Positions 39,505-47,905 of a stretch of DNA of 64,000 nucleotides are shown one piece after another; position 1 is the first letter of the stretch; every line of letters begins with the position of its first letter. The stretch spans positions 1-64,000 of the forward strand of contig DATMAR010000011.1 of assembly GCA_035559795.1 (NCBI GenBank), in the 5' to 3' direction. The stretch comes from Fimbriimonadales bacterium (GTDB lineage Bacteria > Armatimonadota > Fimbriimonadia > Fimbriimonadales > ATM1). A program made the translations under genes and the position numbers. Under the pieces are notes generated by a model that was not told the DNA's origin, ran no database searches, and saw only the letters and a list, made by a program, of their open reading frames with translations.

Positions 39505-40326
39505 TTATCCCACCCCTTCCACAATCTTCCCGACGTTTCGTGCCCTATCTATCAACCCTTCCATATTCCCCCCCGGGCGCAAATAAACCCATCTCACGAC
39601 ATCGGAAAGCCCGACCACACATTCGTCACGCTTCCTGTTATTTATCGGCGCATATTTGTCATCAGGACGAAACGGAGAAACCACCAAGTCCACACTCGGG
39701 TCGAAACGATATCGCCACAAACGCGCTGCGGTAAAAGGCTCCCTATCCAAACCATCCCCCAATGCAGCGAACAGTCCACGGTCCAAAACCAAAATCCTTG
39801 GCGCTCCCCACCGCAAAGGAACGACGGCCGCCCTCCGATACACATTCGTATTCGCACCGCTCACCAAATTCATCGGCTCGAGAACCCCCGCCTCCACGCT
39901 CTTTTCCACCTTCGCTAATTCTTCCTCGCTTGCATCTCTGCTCGCAAGCACGCAAAACGTCTTCCCCTCCAAAGCCGCATAGTTTCCGTAAAGAAACACA
40001 TACACAGGTGGAGGTTGACAAAACCCTTCCAATCTTCTCGGATAAATCGGGCTTCGCTGCGTAGTAAGGACCACATTTTTACCTCGCACCTTCTTTTTAA
40101 AATTCTCTACTCTCTCCAAAAAATCATGATTGCTAATAGCCTTAGCCGCGCTTTCCCGCAAGCCATATTCCTTAATCAAGTTTTCTTCTCTCAAACGAAG
40201 AAATTCTTCAGGTTGAACCCCGAGAAGTGCGTTTTTCGCGAGGATTTTCGATACACTCGCGCTCCCGATTTCCGGAGTCAAACACAAAGCCAATTCCAAA
40301 TCGAATGTAGAATCGAAACTATTCAC
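39505..40326 (-). CDS. DprA/Smf-like Rossmann-fold protein, divergent
   Basis: About 273 residues from a GTG at 40326, which has GGAGAGG upstream; the frame runs back to 40347. The plan follows DprA: an N-terminal helix-hairpin region, VVLTTQRSPIYPRRLE, PPPVYVFLYGNYAALEG, VLASRDAS, VSGAN and a C-terminal NNRKRDECVVGLSD followed by GLIDRARNVGK. DprA proteins load RecA on incoming DNA. The GxGID-AH-GAL ssDNA loop is replaced by GANTNVYRRA here, so a retained DNA-loading role is doubtful. A SLOG-fold nucleotide-binding role is the alternative. The start overlaps the phosphorylase stop. Confidence 0.65.
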   Translation of the reverse strand: MNSFDSTFDLELALCLTPEIGSASVSKILAKNALLGVQPEEFLRLREENLIKEYGLRESAAKAISNHDFLERVENFKKKVRGKNVVLTTQRSPIYPRRLEGFCQPPPVYVFLYGNYAALEGKTFCVLASRDASEEELAKVEKSVEAGVLEPMNLVSGANTNVYRRAAVVPLRWGAPRILVLDRGLFAALGDGLDREPFTAARLWRYRFDPSVDLVVSPFRPDDKYAPINNRKRDECVVGLSDVVRWVYLRPGGNMEGLIDRARNVGKIVEGVG

Positions 40327-41047
40327 CACACAACCTCTCCGCAGCACGCATTAAAATAGAGATAACAAGAGAACCATTTTCGAGCATGCGTGCCTCTACT
40401 TCCTCATGAGTCAATTTTTTCCCCAAACCTGCAGCCAAATTCGTGACAAGAACTAAGCAGGCATATCGTACGCCACATTCCTTCATTGCAATCGCTTCGC
40501 TGGTAATCGTCATCCCCACCACATCCCCACCCAATTTTCGCAAAGCCACTACTTCCGCGGGAGTTTCGTATCTCGGTCCGGGCATTCCCACGTATACCCC
40601 CCCGTCACGCACTGAACATCCTAATTCGACACAACTTTCCAACAAAGCCTTTCGGCAAGTTCCATCGAAAGGATCGCTGAAATCCGTGTGAAGAACTTCG
40701 TCTTCGTAAACCGATGCACGCTTCGTGAAATCTATGAAATCGTTGGGAACGAGCATCTCACCGACCCCCCAATCGGCTCGTAAACTTCCAACCGCACCGG
40801 TAGCGAGACAGTACTGGATTCCCATGTCTCGACATGCACTCCCAAATGCTCGATAAGAAACCTTCGCTGGAGGTACCTTGTGCTCGATTCCATGACGAAG
40901 AAACACGATCGCATGATTACCACTTTCCAAAATCAACCTCTTACCCATCACAGAACCGTAATTCGTGCTAACTTCCAGCCGATCTCCTGCCCTCTCCCAA
41001 AGACTTTCCATCCCTGTGCCACCAATTAAAGCAACCTTACAAGACAT
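40319..41047 (-). CDS. Purine nucleoside phosphorylase / MTA-phosphorylase family
   Basis: The 242 residues belong to the PNP/MTAP trimeric family: IGGTGMESL at the start, FLRHGIEHKVPPAKVSYRA (phosphate site), ATGAVGSLR, and GPRYETPAEV followed by VGMTITSEAIAMKECG. The base-contact segment reads LVTNLAAG. Asn at this place marks 6-oxopurine-specific PNP, while MTAP has Asp, so inosine, guanosine or methylthioinosine is a better guess than methylthioadenosine. It shares 8 bases with the DprA-like gene downstream. Confidence 0.82.
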   Translation of the reverse strand: MSCKVALIGGTGMESLWERAGDRLEVSTNYGSVMGKRLILESGNHAIVFLRHGIEHKVPPAKVSYRAFGSACRDMGIQYCLATGAVGSLRADWGVGEMLVPNDFIDFTKRASVYEDEVLHTDFSDPFDGTCRKALLESCVELGCSVRDGGVYVGMPGPRYETPAEVVALRKLGGDVVGMTITSEAIAMKECGVRYACLVLVTNLAAGLGKKLTHEEVEARMLENGSLVISILMRAAERLCGE

Positions 41048-41137
41048 CTTTCTACTTTTGTCCCTCTCTTCGTTCCTATCGATTTTAGCCGGAAGGTATC
41101 CTCCAAGAAAGTTTTTGTTATAACCTTTTTACAGAAA

Positions 41138-41791
41138 ATGGCGACTTCCCCATACGACCGCATACGTGAATCGAGTGTAAACGCTCTTTCGGCAATCGAA
41201 CTGCTGGCAATGGGAATCTGCCAATCCGAGGAAGACTTAGAATCCGCAATCTCCATCGCACGAAAACTCATGCAAAGAGTAGGCGGAATAAGAGGCATAC
41301 CCAAAATCCCACCCGATTTACTCGCGGATAGCGGCGTGAAGGGTTTTCAAGCAGCGCGATTTTATAGTCTTATCGAACTCGGACGTCGAACCGCAGATGC
41401 AGGAATCGGAGACCTAGTGGCTATCGAAAAACCGGAAGACGTTGTAAAACTTTTTGCCGATTTGCGCGGCGAACGAAGAGAACATTTTTGTGCCCTTCTC
41501 CTCGATGCAAAAAACAGAGTTCTCCGCCGTCACACAGTCCATATAGGAACGATAACTTCCTCTATGGTCGGCATAAGAGAATTCTTTCGCGAAGCGGTGC
41601 GCGAAGGTGCTGTTAGTGTAATTGCAGTGCATAATCACCCGAGTGGCGACCCGAAACCGAGTCCCGAAGACATCGAAATTACTCGTGTCCTCGTCGAAGC
41701 GGGAAAATTACTCGAAATCCCGCTTCTCGACCATATCATCATCGGAGAGCCCGAGTTCACCAGCCTAAACAGATTAGGATGTATTTCATAG
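41138..41791 (+). CDS. radC: RadC-family JAB/MPN protein
   Basis: The 217 residues have the RadC signature: an N-terminal helix-hairpin segment, then a JAMM metal site with HNHPSGDPKPSPEDIEIT and LLDHIIIG. Despite the name, no role in repair is established, and the family is now seen as metal-dependent hydrolase-like. An extended -10, TGTTATAAC, lies around 41117. The translin gene follows after 14 bases. Confidence 0.92.
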   Translation: MATSPYDRIRESSVNALSAIELLAMGICQSEEDLESAISIARKLMQRVGGIRGIPKIPPDLLADSGVKGFQAARFYSLIELGRRTADAGIGDLVAIEKPEDVVKLFADLRGERREHFCALLLDAKNRVLRRHTVHIGTITSSMVGIREFFREAVREGAVSVIAVHNHPSGDPKPSPEDIEITRVLVEAGKLLEIPLLDHIIIGEPEFTSLNRLGCIS

Positions 41792-41804
41792 GATACATTT
41801 CATA

Positions 41805-42434
41805 ATGCCAAAACGACTCACAGAAATCGCTGAAAAATTGCGAAGTGAAATTGCCGAACAACACGAGGCAAGAGAAACAGCATTAGCCGAAGCACGAAAA
41901 ATTATCCAACTCAGCGCAAAAACAATTAAACACGTTCATCGGGGAAATTTCGAAGACGCAAAAAAATTATTAGAAGAAGCCGAAACAAGAGCGAGACGCG
42001 TCGCAAAAACACTCGCGAAGTATCCGGGAATCTTATATGCTCCCTACTTCCAAGATTCACTCAAAGAATACGCTGAAGCGGCGTTGTTTACATCTATCGT
42101 GCAAAACCAACCTCTTCCGACCCCGCTCGCTCTCGGTGTCCTCCCGCAAGCCTATCTCAATGGTCTATCGGAAGCAGCGAGTGAGTGCAGACGTTATGCG
42201 CTCGACGTGCTTAGAAGGGGGGACCCGGAAGAAGCGAAAAGACTTGCTGACGATATGGAAGACATCTACGACGAACTCGTCACGTTCGATTATCCTGACG
42301 CTCTCATGGCAAACCTGCGAAGAAATGTAGATGCGCTACGGGCAGTCCTCGAACGCACCCAAAGCGACTTAGCCGTAACCTCGATGCAACTCGAACTGAT
42401 TCAAGAACTAAAAAAACAAAATCGCACCAAGTGA
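41805..42434 (+). CDS. Translin-family RNA/ssDNA-binding protein
   Basis: The 209 residues are almost all helix. The match is to archaeal/bacterial translin: an N-terminal coiled region with LSAKTIKHVHRGNFEDAKKLLEEAE, YAPYFQDSLKEYAEAALFTSIV, and the tail DDMEDIYDELVTFDYPDALMANLRRNVD. Translin forms rings that bind RNA or ssDNA, and the TRAX-like members are ribonucleases. Acidic residues in LKEYAEA and EDIYDEL could form a metal site, but whether this copy is catalytic cannot be told from sequence. It is the second gene of the radC unit. Confidence 0.8.
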   Translation: MPKRLTEIAEKLRSEIAEQHEARETALAEARKIIQLSAKTIKHVHRGNFEDAKKLLEEAETRARRVAKTLAKYPGILYAPYFQDSLKEYAEAALFTSIVQNQPLPTPLALGVLPQAYLNGLSEAASECRRYALDVLRRGDPEEAKRLADDMEDIYDELVTFDYPDALMANLRRNVDALRAVLERTQSDLAVTSMQLELIQELKKQNRTK

Positions 42435-42595
42435 ACACTAGGCTTTTCGCATCGTCATAACTTATGATTTCCTATGGATTCTCCCTTGGGGGAAATAACT
42501 AAACTCCTCGGGGTTCGAGCTCTTTTCGTACTTTTTTCGAAACGAAAAGAAATTTTGCGAAAAAATAAAATCACTTTAAAAAAAGGAGCCAAACG
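42435..42595 (+). promoter_or_regulatory. Leader of the secreted 140-residue protein, with inverted repeat
   Basis: CTTTTCG (about 42530) pairs with CGAAAAG (about 42546) to give a weak hairpin. A poly-A stretch and AAGGAG, 7 bases before the ATG, complete the leader. No clear terminator is seen after the translin gene. Confidence 0.35.
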
Positions 42596-43018
42596 ATGAA
42601 AAAGATGCTGTTCCTAATCTCGATCGCTGCGTTTTCCCTTTCAGCCTTCGCGCAAACCCATGCCGCACTCGGAAATGGAACGATAGGCGAATATAAAAAA
42701 TTCGATTTACTTGCGGCACGCATCGGAGATGTCGTTGGGGGCAGCGTGCAATTTCACGCTGCAACGAACACAGGCATAATTGCTATCAATGCCAAGGTGC
42801 AAAAAGCGATATTCGAAAAAAATGCTGTCCACACTGCAGGAGAAGGCATGCTCAACGACAAGCACGTTTTTGTCGAAGTGCTCGCTGTGGATGGTACTCC
42901 CGAACACAAACCGGACTTCTTTTCGATTCGTGTATTCAATAAAGAAGGTAACGTCGTTTTCGAAGCATCAGGTGCCGTGATCCACGGCAACATCATCGTC
43001 AAACATAGCAAAACATAA
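42596..43018 (+). CDS. Small secreted protein, unknown function
   Basis: A 140-residue protein with a clear signal peptide (1-19, cut at AFA-Q). The mature part reads VGGSVQFHAAT, GEGMLNDKHVFVEVLAVDGTPEHKPDFFSIRVF and ends in GNIIVKH, a single beta-sandwich-like domain also seen as a module in larger secreted proteins (similar to post-COAP-1-type domains). A strong ribosome site suggests good expression. Function unknown. Confidence 0.7.
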   Translation: MKKMLFLISIAAFSLSAFAQTHAALGNGTIGEYKKFDLLAARIGDVVGGSVQFHAATNTGIIAINAKVQKAIFEKNAVHTAGEGMLNDKHVFVEVLAVDGTPEHKPDFFSIRVFNKEGNVVFEASGAVIHGNIIVKHSKT

Positions 43019-43039
43019 ACCGTGCATGACGATGTTTTT

Positions 43040-43112
43040 CCACGGACATAAGTCGTCGAGAACACAAATTTCTTTCAAAGCCGAAACATGGATAAACGAC
43101 CATTGTCCGTGG
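43040..43112. other. Wide inverted repeat in a gene spacer
   Basis: CCACGGACA at 43040-43048 and TGTCCGTGG at 43104-43112 are perfect 9-base arms 55 bases apart. The spacer (43019-43230) otherwise has only AT-rich sequence. It might be a two-site operator or an RNA stem. Confidence 0.3.
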
Positions 43113-43230
43113 AATTCGTTTTTATAGCCTTTCGATAACCACGTCTTTGCAATTATTGAATCGCACAGCGTTATCAGCAAAAAACTCCATCAAAATCTAA
43201 GAACATCGATAAAGCATGCCAAAATAATGC

Positions 43231-43650
43231 ATGCGAGTTTTGCTTTGCAAATTCTGTGATTACGCATGCCGGATGGAGGGCGGAAAAGGGTGTCTCATCG
43301 GCATGTTCGACACAATCGGAGGAATGGAATTCCCTCTCACCCATCCCACTTTTTTCATTTGCGTCGAATTCGAATTCAGCCCCTTCGAAGCAGAGAGAGA
43401 AGCGCAAATCAAAATGGTCCTTATCGACGAAGATGGTAAGGAACTTATGGGAGTAGAAGGGCATTTCCCTGTTCCTAAGGCAGTCGATGCACGCCCTACT
43501 ACGATGTTTCATGCCTTTCGAATAGATGGATTCACTTTCCAAAAACCGGGAACTTACCGCCTCGACGTCCTTTACAATGGCGAACCCGTTTCCGAAGCGA
43601 GGCTTTACCTCGTCCAAGGTCCACCTCCCTCGCAGCGCTATACTCCTTAA
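43231..43650 (+). CDS. DUF6941-like protein
   Basis: The 139 residues follow the DUF6941 plan: a start with GGKGCLIGMFDTIGG, PTFFICVEFEFSPFEAER, MVLIDEDGKEL and ending in FQKPGTYRLDVLYNGEPVSEARLYLVQGPPP. The family is small, beta-rich and of unknown role, often near unrelated genes. Translation of ftsY begins 3 bases after the stop, so the two are coupled. No ribosome site is clear. Confidence 0.7.
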   Translation: MRVLLCKFCDYACRMEGGKGCLIGMFDTIGGMEFPLTHPTFFICVEFEFSPFEAEREAQIKMVLIDEDGKELMGVEGHFPVPKAVDARPTTMFHAFRIDGFTFQKPGTYRLDVLYNGEPVSEARLYLVQGPPPSQRYTP

Positions 43651-43653
43651 ATC

Positions 43654-44535
43654 ATGCCGCTCGGCATTTTCAAAGGGCTGCGCGAAAAATTCCAACGCCT
43701 CTTCCAAAGAGGAACCGTTGACGAAAGTTTGTTCCTCGAATTAGAAGAAACTCTAATTTCCGCAGACATGAGCGTCTCACTCGTAGACGAACTTCTCACT
43801 GCTCTTCGAGAAAAGACGAGCAAAGAACACATAACAGATTCCGAACGACTCCGAAGCGAACTCAAACGATTGCTTACGGAAAAACTCGCATCGGAAGAAG
43901 GCTCCCTCCGCGTACATTCTACCCCCCCCACGGTTTATCTTTTTTTAGGAGTAAACGGCTCGGGAAAAACGACGACAATAGCGAAATTAGCCCATTTTCT
44001 AAAAAAGCAAAATAAAAAAGTTATCGTTGCTGCAGCAGACACGTTTCGTGCGGCGGCAATCGAACAACTCGAAATCTGGGCACGACGTGCAACTGCAGAT
44101 ATCGTCAAAGGAAATCCGGGGGGGGATCCGGGAGCGGTCGTCTTCGATGCGATACAAGCCGCGAAAGCCAGAGGTGCAGATTACGTTTTGGCAGATACTG
44201 CAGGACGCCAACACACACGCACCCACCTCATGAGCGAACTCGAAAAAATCGTTCGCGTCGCTGAAAAGGCTTTAGGAAGACAACCGGACGAAGTCCTTCT
44301 CGTACTCGATGGACACACCGGACAAAACGCAATCCGTCAAGCAGAGGAATTTCGCAAAGTCGCGGGACTCACAGGAGTAGTCATAACGAAATTGGACGGG
44401 ACGTCGAAAGGCGGCGCAGTTCTCAGCATCAAAGACCGATTGGGTATACCCATAAAGTTAATCGGCTATGGTGAAAAACTCGAAGATTTGAAACCTTTCC
44501 ATGCCGAAGAATTCGCCGAGGAACTATTATCATGA
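43654..44535 (+). CDS. ftsY: Signal recognition particle receptor FtsY
   Basis: This docks SRP-ribosome complexes at the membrane. The 293 residues comprise the N helix bundle and the GTPase G domain: [11 protein letters not shown] (G1), [18 protein letters not shown] (G3), [11 protein letters not shown] (G4) and [14 protein letters not shown]. The acidic A domain of E. coli is absent, as in many short FtsY proteins. G3 reads GRQHT where GRLHT or GRMQN is usual. It overlaps the following lipoprotein gene by 4 bases. Confidence 0.96.
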   Translation: MPLGIFKGLREKFQRLFQRGTVDESLFLELEETLISADMSVSLVDELLTALREKTSKEHITDSERLRSELKRLLTEKLASEEGSLRVHSTPPTVYLFLGVNGSGKTTTIAKLAHFLKKQNKKVIVAAADTFRAAAIEQLEIWARRATADIVKGNPGGDPGAVVFDAIQAAKARGADYVLADTAGRQHTRTHLMSELEKIVRVAEKALGRQPDEVLLVLDGHTGQNAIRQAEEFRKVAGLTGVVITKLDGTSKGGAVLSIKDRLGIPIKLIGYGEKLEDLKPFHAEEFAEELLS

Positions 44536-45509
44536 ATTCGAAGACAAAGCCCCCCCTTATTCGCGCGAAACGATTTCCGATATGTCTCTTCCTCTGTCTT
44601 ATGCCTCTCCTCATTGGATGCGGCAGAGAAATCGGACCCAAACAACCTCCGATTTATGGCCTCGTCATTCCCGCCGGAAACGAACAATGGAAAAAAGAAA
44701 TTAAAGACGGCTTCCAGTTCGCTGCTCGAGAATTCCATGTGAATTACATCATCCGTGAATACGAAGAAACGAATCCTAGTTCTATAATTTCCGCCGCTTT
44801 ATCCATTCCCAAAACCGAAAGAACACCAATTTGCATCGTCTTTTTGCGTCGAGAACCTATCGCGAGTGTCGCAAGCGCTTTATCTAAAAATAATAGAGTA
44901 ATGATAACCGTCGGCGTGGACGATGCAAGCGCAGAAAGAGTCGGGCACATAGGAATGTCACCCGAACGCCTCGCTTATCTATGGAAAATTCGCGCGACGC
45001 AACTCTTTCCCCGATTTCGCAATGTCTTATTCGTTTTCGGCAGAGAACCCATAAAGACAGACCGCATCGAAGGCGCAGTCTTTCAACGTTCGAGGAATTG
45101 GCGGGAATTCAAAACACGCTTCCGAGAGAGCGAAGAACTTTCGAAAGAAGACGTCGCCTGGGCAGATGTCGTAGTGTGTATAGGACTCGATGCCCTGAAT
45201 AAAGCGCGACTTTTTGAAGCAAAAGCAATTTTCCCGGTAGATTCCGACGACAATACTCTGCAACTCATCGAGTCCGAAGAACTTCCCTTTGCTCTCGCTC
45301 CGAAGTATTTCGAAATAGGGGTGCGAGCGCTTCGTCTCGCGCGAGAACATCACATCAGAAACTTTATCGCACAACCGTTATCTCTCCTCGATTACGCAGA
45401 AATAGACCAACCATCCCTAAAACTTTTTCGAGCGCGACGATATAAAGTAACTCCCGGAATCCTCCTGCCCGAAAGTGAAAAAACCAAAAAGGTCGAACCA
45501 CTTGATTAA
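44532..45509 (+). CDS. Lipoprotein resembling type-1 periplasmic sugar-binding proteins
   Basis: A signal segment with lipobox LLIG-C sits at about residues 27-31 of 325. The body fits the periplasmic-binding-protein-like fold: YGLVIPAGNEQWKKEIKDGFQFAARE, then the hinge-like PICIVFLRREP and ITVGVDDASAERVGHIG, and a C-terminal VRALRLAREH segment. No permease or ATPase is adjacent, so a sensory or scavenging role is possible. It is co-transcribed with ftsY. Confidence 0.65.
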   Translation: MNSKTKPPLIRAKRFPICLFLCLMPLLIGCGREIGPKQPPIYGLVIPAGNEQWKKEIKDGFQFAAREFHVNYIIREYEETNPSSIISAALSIPKTERTPICIVFLRREPIASVASALSKNNRVMITVGVDDASAERVGHIGMSPERLAYLWKIRATQLFPRFRNVLFVFGREPIKTDRIEGAVFQRSRNWREFKTRFRESEELSKEDVAWADVVVCIGLDALNKARLFEAKAIFPVDSDDNTLQLIESEELPFALAPKYFEIGVRALRLAREHHIRNFIAQPLSLLDYAEIDQPSLKLFRARRYKVTPGILLPESEKTKKVEPLD

Positions 45510-45521
45510 AATATAAAACAC

Positions 45522-45543
45522 GTAGGAGCGCCGTGAGGCGCGA
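45522..45543 (+). repeat. REP-like repeat (family A), loop GTGA
   Basis: One GTAGGAG + GCGCC-GTGA-GGCGC + GA copy. The GTGA loop differs from the usual GTAA but keeps the GNRA rule. It lies 11 bases before the ylxP start codon, so it takes up the place of a leader and ribosome site. Confidence 0.75.
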
Positions 45544-45554
45544 TAAAATGCCAT

Positions 45555-45842
45555 ATGGGAATCCATGTAGGATTGTTGGTAGTAACATACGAAATTCCTT
45601 CCGCGAAAACGCTAAAGGATAAACGCTCCATTCTGCAAAGCATGATTCGTCGCGCAAGAAACAAACTCCAACTCAGCGTCTCCGAAGTGGATTTTCAAAA
45701 TCGCATCCGCTCCGGAACGATTGCCCTCGCTCTCGTAGGGACATCACGCCCCGCTTTGGAAAGACTTCGCGACGCTTCAGAAGAATTTCTTTCCTCAGAC
45801 CCTCGCCTCATTCCGATTGAAGTTATGTGGGAATGGTTGTAG
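45555..45842 (+). CDS. ylxP: DUF503 protein (YlxP)
   Basis: The 95 residues match DUF503/Ylx[44 protein letters not shown], then a second strand-helix segment. In many genomes it lies between infB and rbfA and is thought to act in ribosome maturation. Here it precedes trpB and is separated from nrnA-truB by two genes. No ribosome site is present apart from the REP. Confidence 0.85.
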   Translation: MGIHVGLLVVTYEIPSAKTLKDKRSILQSMIRRARNKLQLSVSEVDFQNRIRSGTIALALVGTSRPALERLRDASEEFLSSDPRLIPIEVMWEWL

Positions 45843-45874
45843 TCGAAGGTAGAGGTAACCTTACAGTTACGAGC

Positions 45875-47071
45875 ATGCAAATCCAGACACAACCACGCGA
45901 AGGACGATTCGGAAATTACGGCGGAAGATACGTCCCCGAAACGCTCATCCCTGCCATCGAAGAACTCACACGAGCCTTCGAAGAGGCACGAAAAGACCAC
46001 GCCTTCCTCGATGAACTTCATTGGCATTATCGCCATACTATCGGCAGACCCACTCCTCTCACCCCTGCAAAACGCATGAGCGAAGAAACGGGTCTTCGTA
46101 TCTGGATTAAACGCGAAGACCTTTGCCACACCGGTGCGCACAAACTCAATAACGCCCTTGGCCAAGCCCTTTTGGCGAAAAAAATGGGAAAAAAACGGAT
46201 TATCGCCGAAACGGGCGCTGGACAACATGGCGTTGCTACAGCGACCGCATGCGCGATGTTCGGATTGGAGTGCGTCGTGTACATGGGCGAAGAAGACGTC
46301 CGCCGTCAACAACTCAATGTCTTTCGCATGAAATTGTTGGGTGCGACCGTAATTCCTGTTTCGAGCGGAACGAAAACATTGAAAGACGCCACTAATGAAG
46401 CAATGCGCGATTGGGTTACGAATGTGCACGATACGCATTACATTGTCGGTTCGTGTGTGGGTCCCCATCCCTACCCTCTGATGGTGCGAGAGTTTCAGCG
46501 GGTCATCGGCGAAGAAGCGCGCACACAAATTTTAGAAGAGGAAGGTGAACTGCCCGATGCCTGCATCGCCTGTGTCGGGGGGGGCTCGAATGCAATCGGC
46601 TTCTTCCACGGTTTCATAGAGGACTCTAAAGTGAGACTCATAGGCGTCGAAGCGGGGGGGGAAGGAATCGAAACAGGGCATCACGCCGCCCCCCTCTGCG
46701 CGGGTTTACCCGGTGTTCTGCATGGAAGTTACAGTTATCTTATGCAAGACGAAGACGGCCAAGTCGTAGGAACTCATTCGATTTCTGCGGGTCTCGACTA
46801 TCCGGGAGTAGGACCCGAACACGCATACCTCAAAGATATAGGAAGAGCGGAATACTATGCAGTAACCGATAAAGAAGCACTCGACGCCTTCGTCTGGCTC
46901 AGCCGTTTAGAAGGAATCATCCCTGCTTTCGAATGCGCGCATGCCTTCGCACTCCTCATGCCGAATAAACGCGACTCCCTCGACCTAAAACCGAATTCGA
47001 TAGCCCTGGTGAACCTCAGCGGACGCGGCGATAAAGACATGGAATCCGCCTCCAAACTCCTCCACCTGTAA
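45875..47071 (+). CDS. trpB: Tryptophan synthase beta chain
   Basis: This makes L-tryptophan from indole and serine with PLP. The frame opens at 45827, but the homologous part starts at the ATG at 45875 ([17 protein letters not shown]). The 398 residues include [13 protein letters not shown] with the PLP lysine, [12 protein letters not shown], and the phosphate loop [10 protein letters not shown]. No trpA follows, and no other trp gene is in the window. A small inverted repeat GTAAC/GTTAC lies at 45855-45870. Confidence 0.96.
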   Translation: MQIQTQPREGRFGNYGGRYVPETLIPAIEELTRAFEEARKDHAFLDELHWHYRHTIGRPTPLTPAKRMSEETGLRIWIKREDLCHTGAHKLNNALGQALLAKKMGKKRIIAETGAGQHGVATATACAMFGLECVVYMGEEDVRRQQLNVFRMKLLGATVIPVSSGTKTLKDATNEAMRDWVTNVHDTHYIVGSCVGPHPYPLMVREFQRVIGEEARTQILEEEGELPDACIACVGGGSNAIGFFHGFIEDSKVRLIGVEAGGEGIETGHHAAPLCAGLPGVLHGSYSYLMQDEDGQVVGTHSISAGLDYPGVGPEHAYLKDIGRAEYYAVTDKEALDAFVWLSRLEGIIPAFECAHAFALLMPNKRDSLDLKPNSIALVNLSGRGDKDMESASKLLHL

Positions 47072-47076
47072 AAACT

Positions 47077-47128
47077 GTAGGAGCGCCGTAAGGCGCGATA
47101 AAAAACGTAGGAGCGCCGCAAGGCGCGA
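47077..47128 (+). repeat. Two REP-like repeats (family A)
   Basis: Copies at 47077-47098 (loop GTAA) and 47107-47128 (loop GCAA) are spaced 30 bases apart, between trpB and terC. Both start with GTAG and have the GCGCC/GGCGC stem. Confidence 0.8.
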
Positions 47129-47161
47129 TTGCCTTCCCTTACTATGTAAAATCCCCCCACC

Positions 47162-47893
47162 ATGGATTGGCTCACCCAACCCGAAACCTGGATAGGTCTT
47201 TTCACTCTCGTCGCAATGGAAATCGTCCTCGGGGTAGACAACATCGTCTTCATCACCATCCTAACCTCGCGTCTACCCGAAGAACAGCAACCGCGCGCAC
47301 GAAGACTCGGTCTCGCACTCGCCGTTCTCGGAAGAATCGCACTTCTCTTCGCCATCACTTGGGTATTGCATCTTACTACCCCATTTACCATTCTGGGAAT
47401 AACGACTTCGGGTAAAGGATTGATTCTTTTAGCGGGGGGGCTCTTTCTCATCGGAAAAGCAACGACCGAAATTCATTCGAAATTAGAAGGCGCAGAAAAA
47501 GGATTCACGACGCCTGTTGCTTCCATCACGTTCTCGTCCGCAATAATACAAATCATGATTTTAGATGTCGTCTTCGCTCTCGATTCCGTAATTACCGCTG
47601 TTGGCATGGTGAGACGAATCGAAATTATGGTTGCAGCAGTCATCATTGCAGTCTTTTTCATGATCCTTTTAGTGGAACAAGTGAATACTTTCATTTCCCG
47701 CCATCCGACTCTGAAGATGCTCGCTCTCGCCTTTCTCGTTCTCATCGGTGCGAATCTCGTCGCGGAAGGTGTCGGTTTCGAAATCCCTAAAGGCTACACG
47801 TATTTCGCGATGGCATTTTCCCTCACCGTAGAAATGCTCAATCTGAAAATCAGAGCAGCCGCAAAAACATCCCATGAACAAAACTCGGTATAG
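47162..47893 (+). CDS. TerC-family membrane protein
   Basis: The 243 residues form about 7 membrane helices. The TerC motifs are MEIVLGVDNIVFI near the start and VVFALDSVITAVGM in the middle, with acidic residues in membrane helices thought to bind metal. Characterised relatives export manganese or act in metal loading of secreted enzymes. No tellurite genes are near. TAAAAT ends 9 bases before the ATG, so translation may be leaderless. Confidence 0.88.
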   Translation: MDWLTQPETWIGLFTLVAMEIVLGVDNIVFITILTSRLPEEQQPRARRLGLALAVLGRIALLFAITWVLHLTTPFTILGITTSGKGLILLAGGLFLIGKATTEIHSKLEGAEKGFTTPVASITFSSAIIQIMILDVVFALDSVITAVGMVRRIEIMVAAVIIAVFFMILLVEQVNTFISRHPTLKMLALAFLVLIGANLVAEGVGFEIPKGYTYFAMAFSLTVEMLNLKIRAAAKTSHEQNSV

Positions 47894-47905
47894 TTATCTT
47901 CTCAT

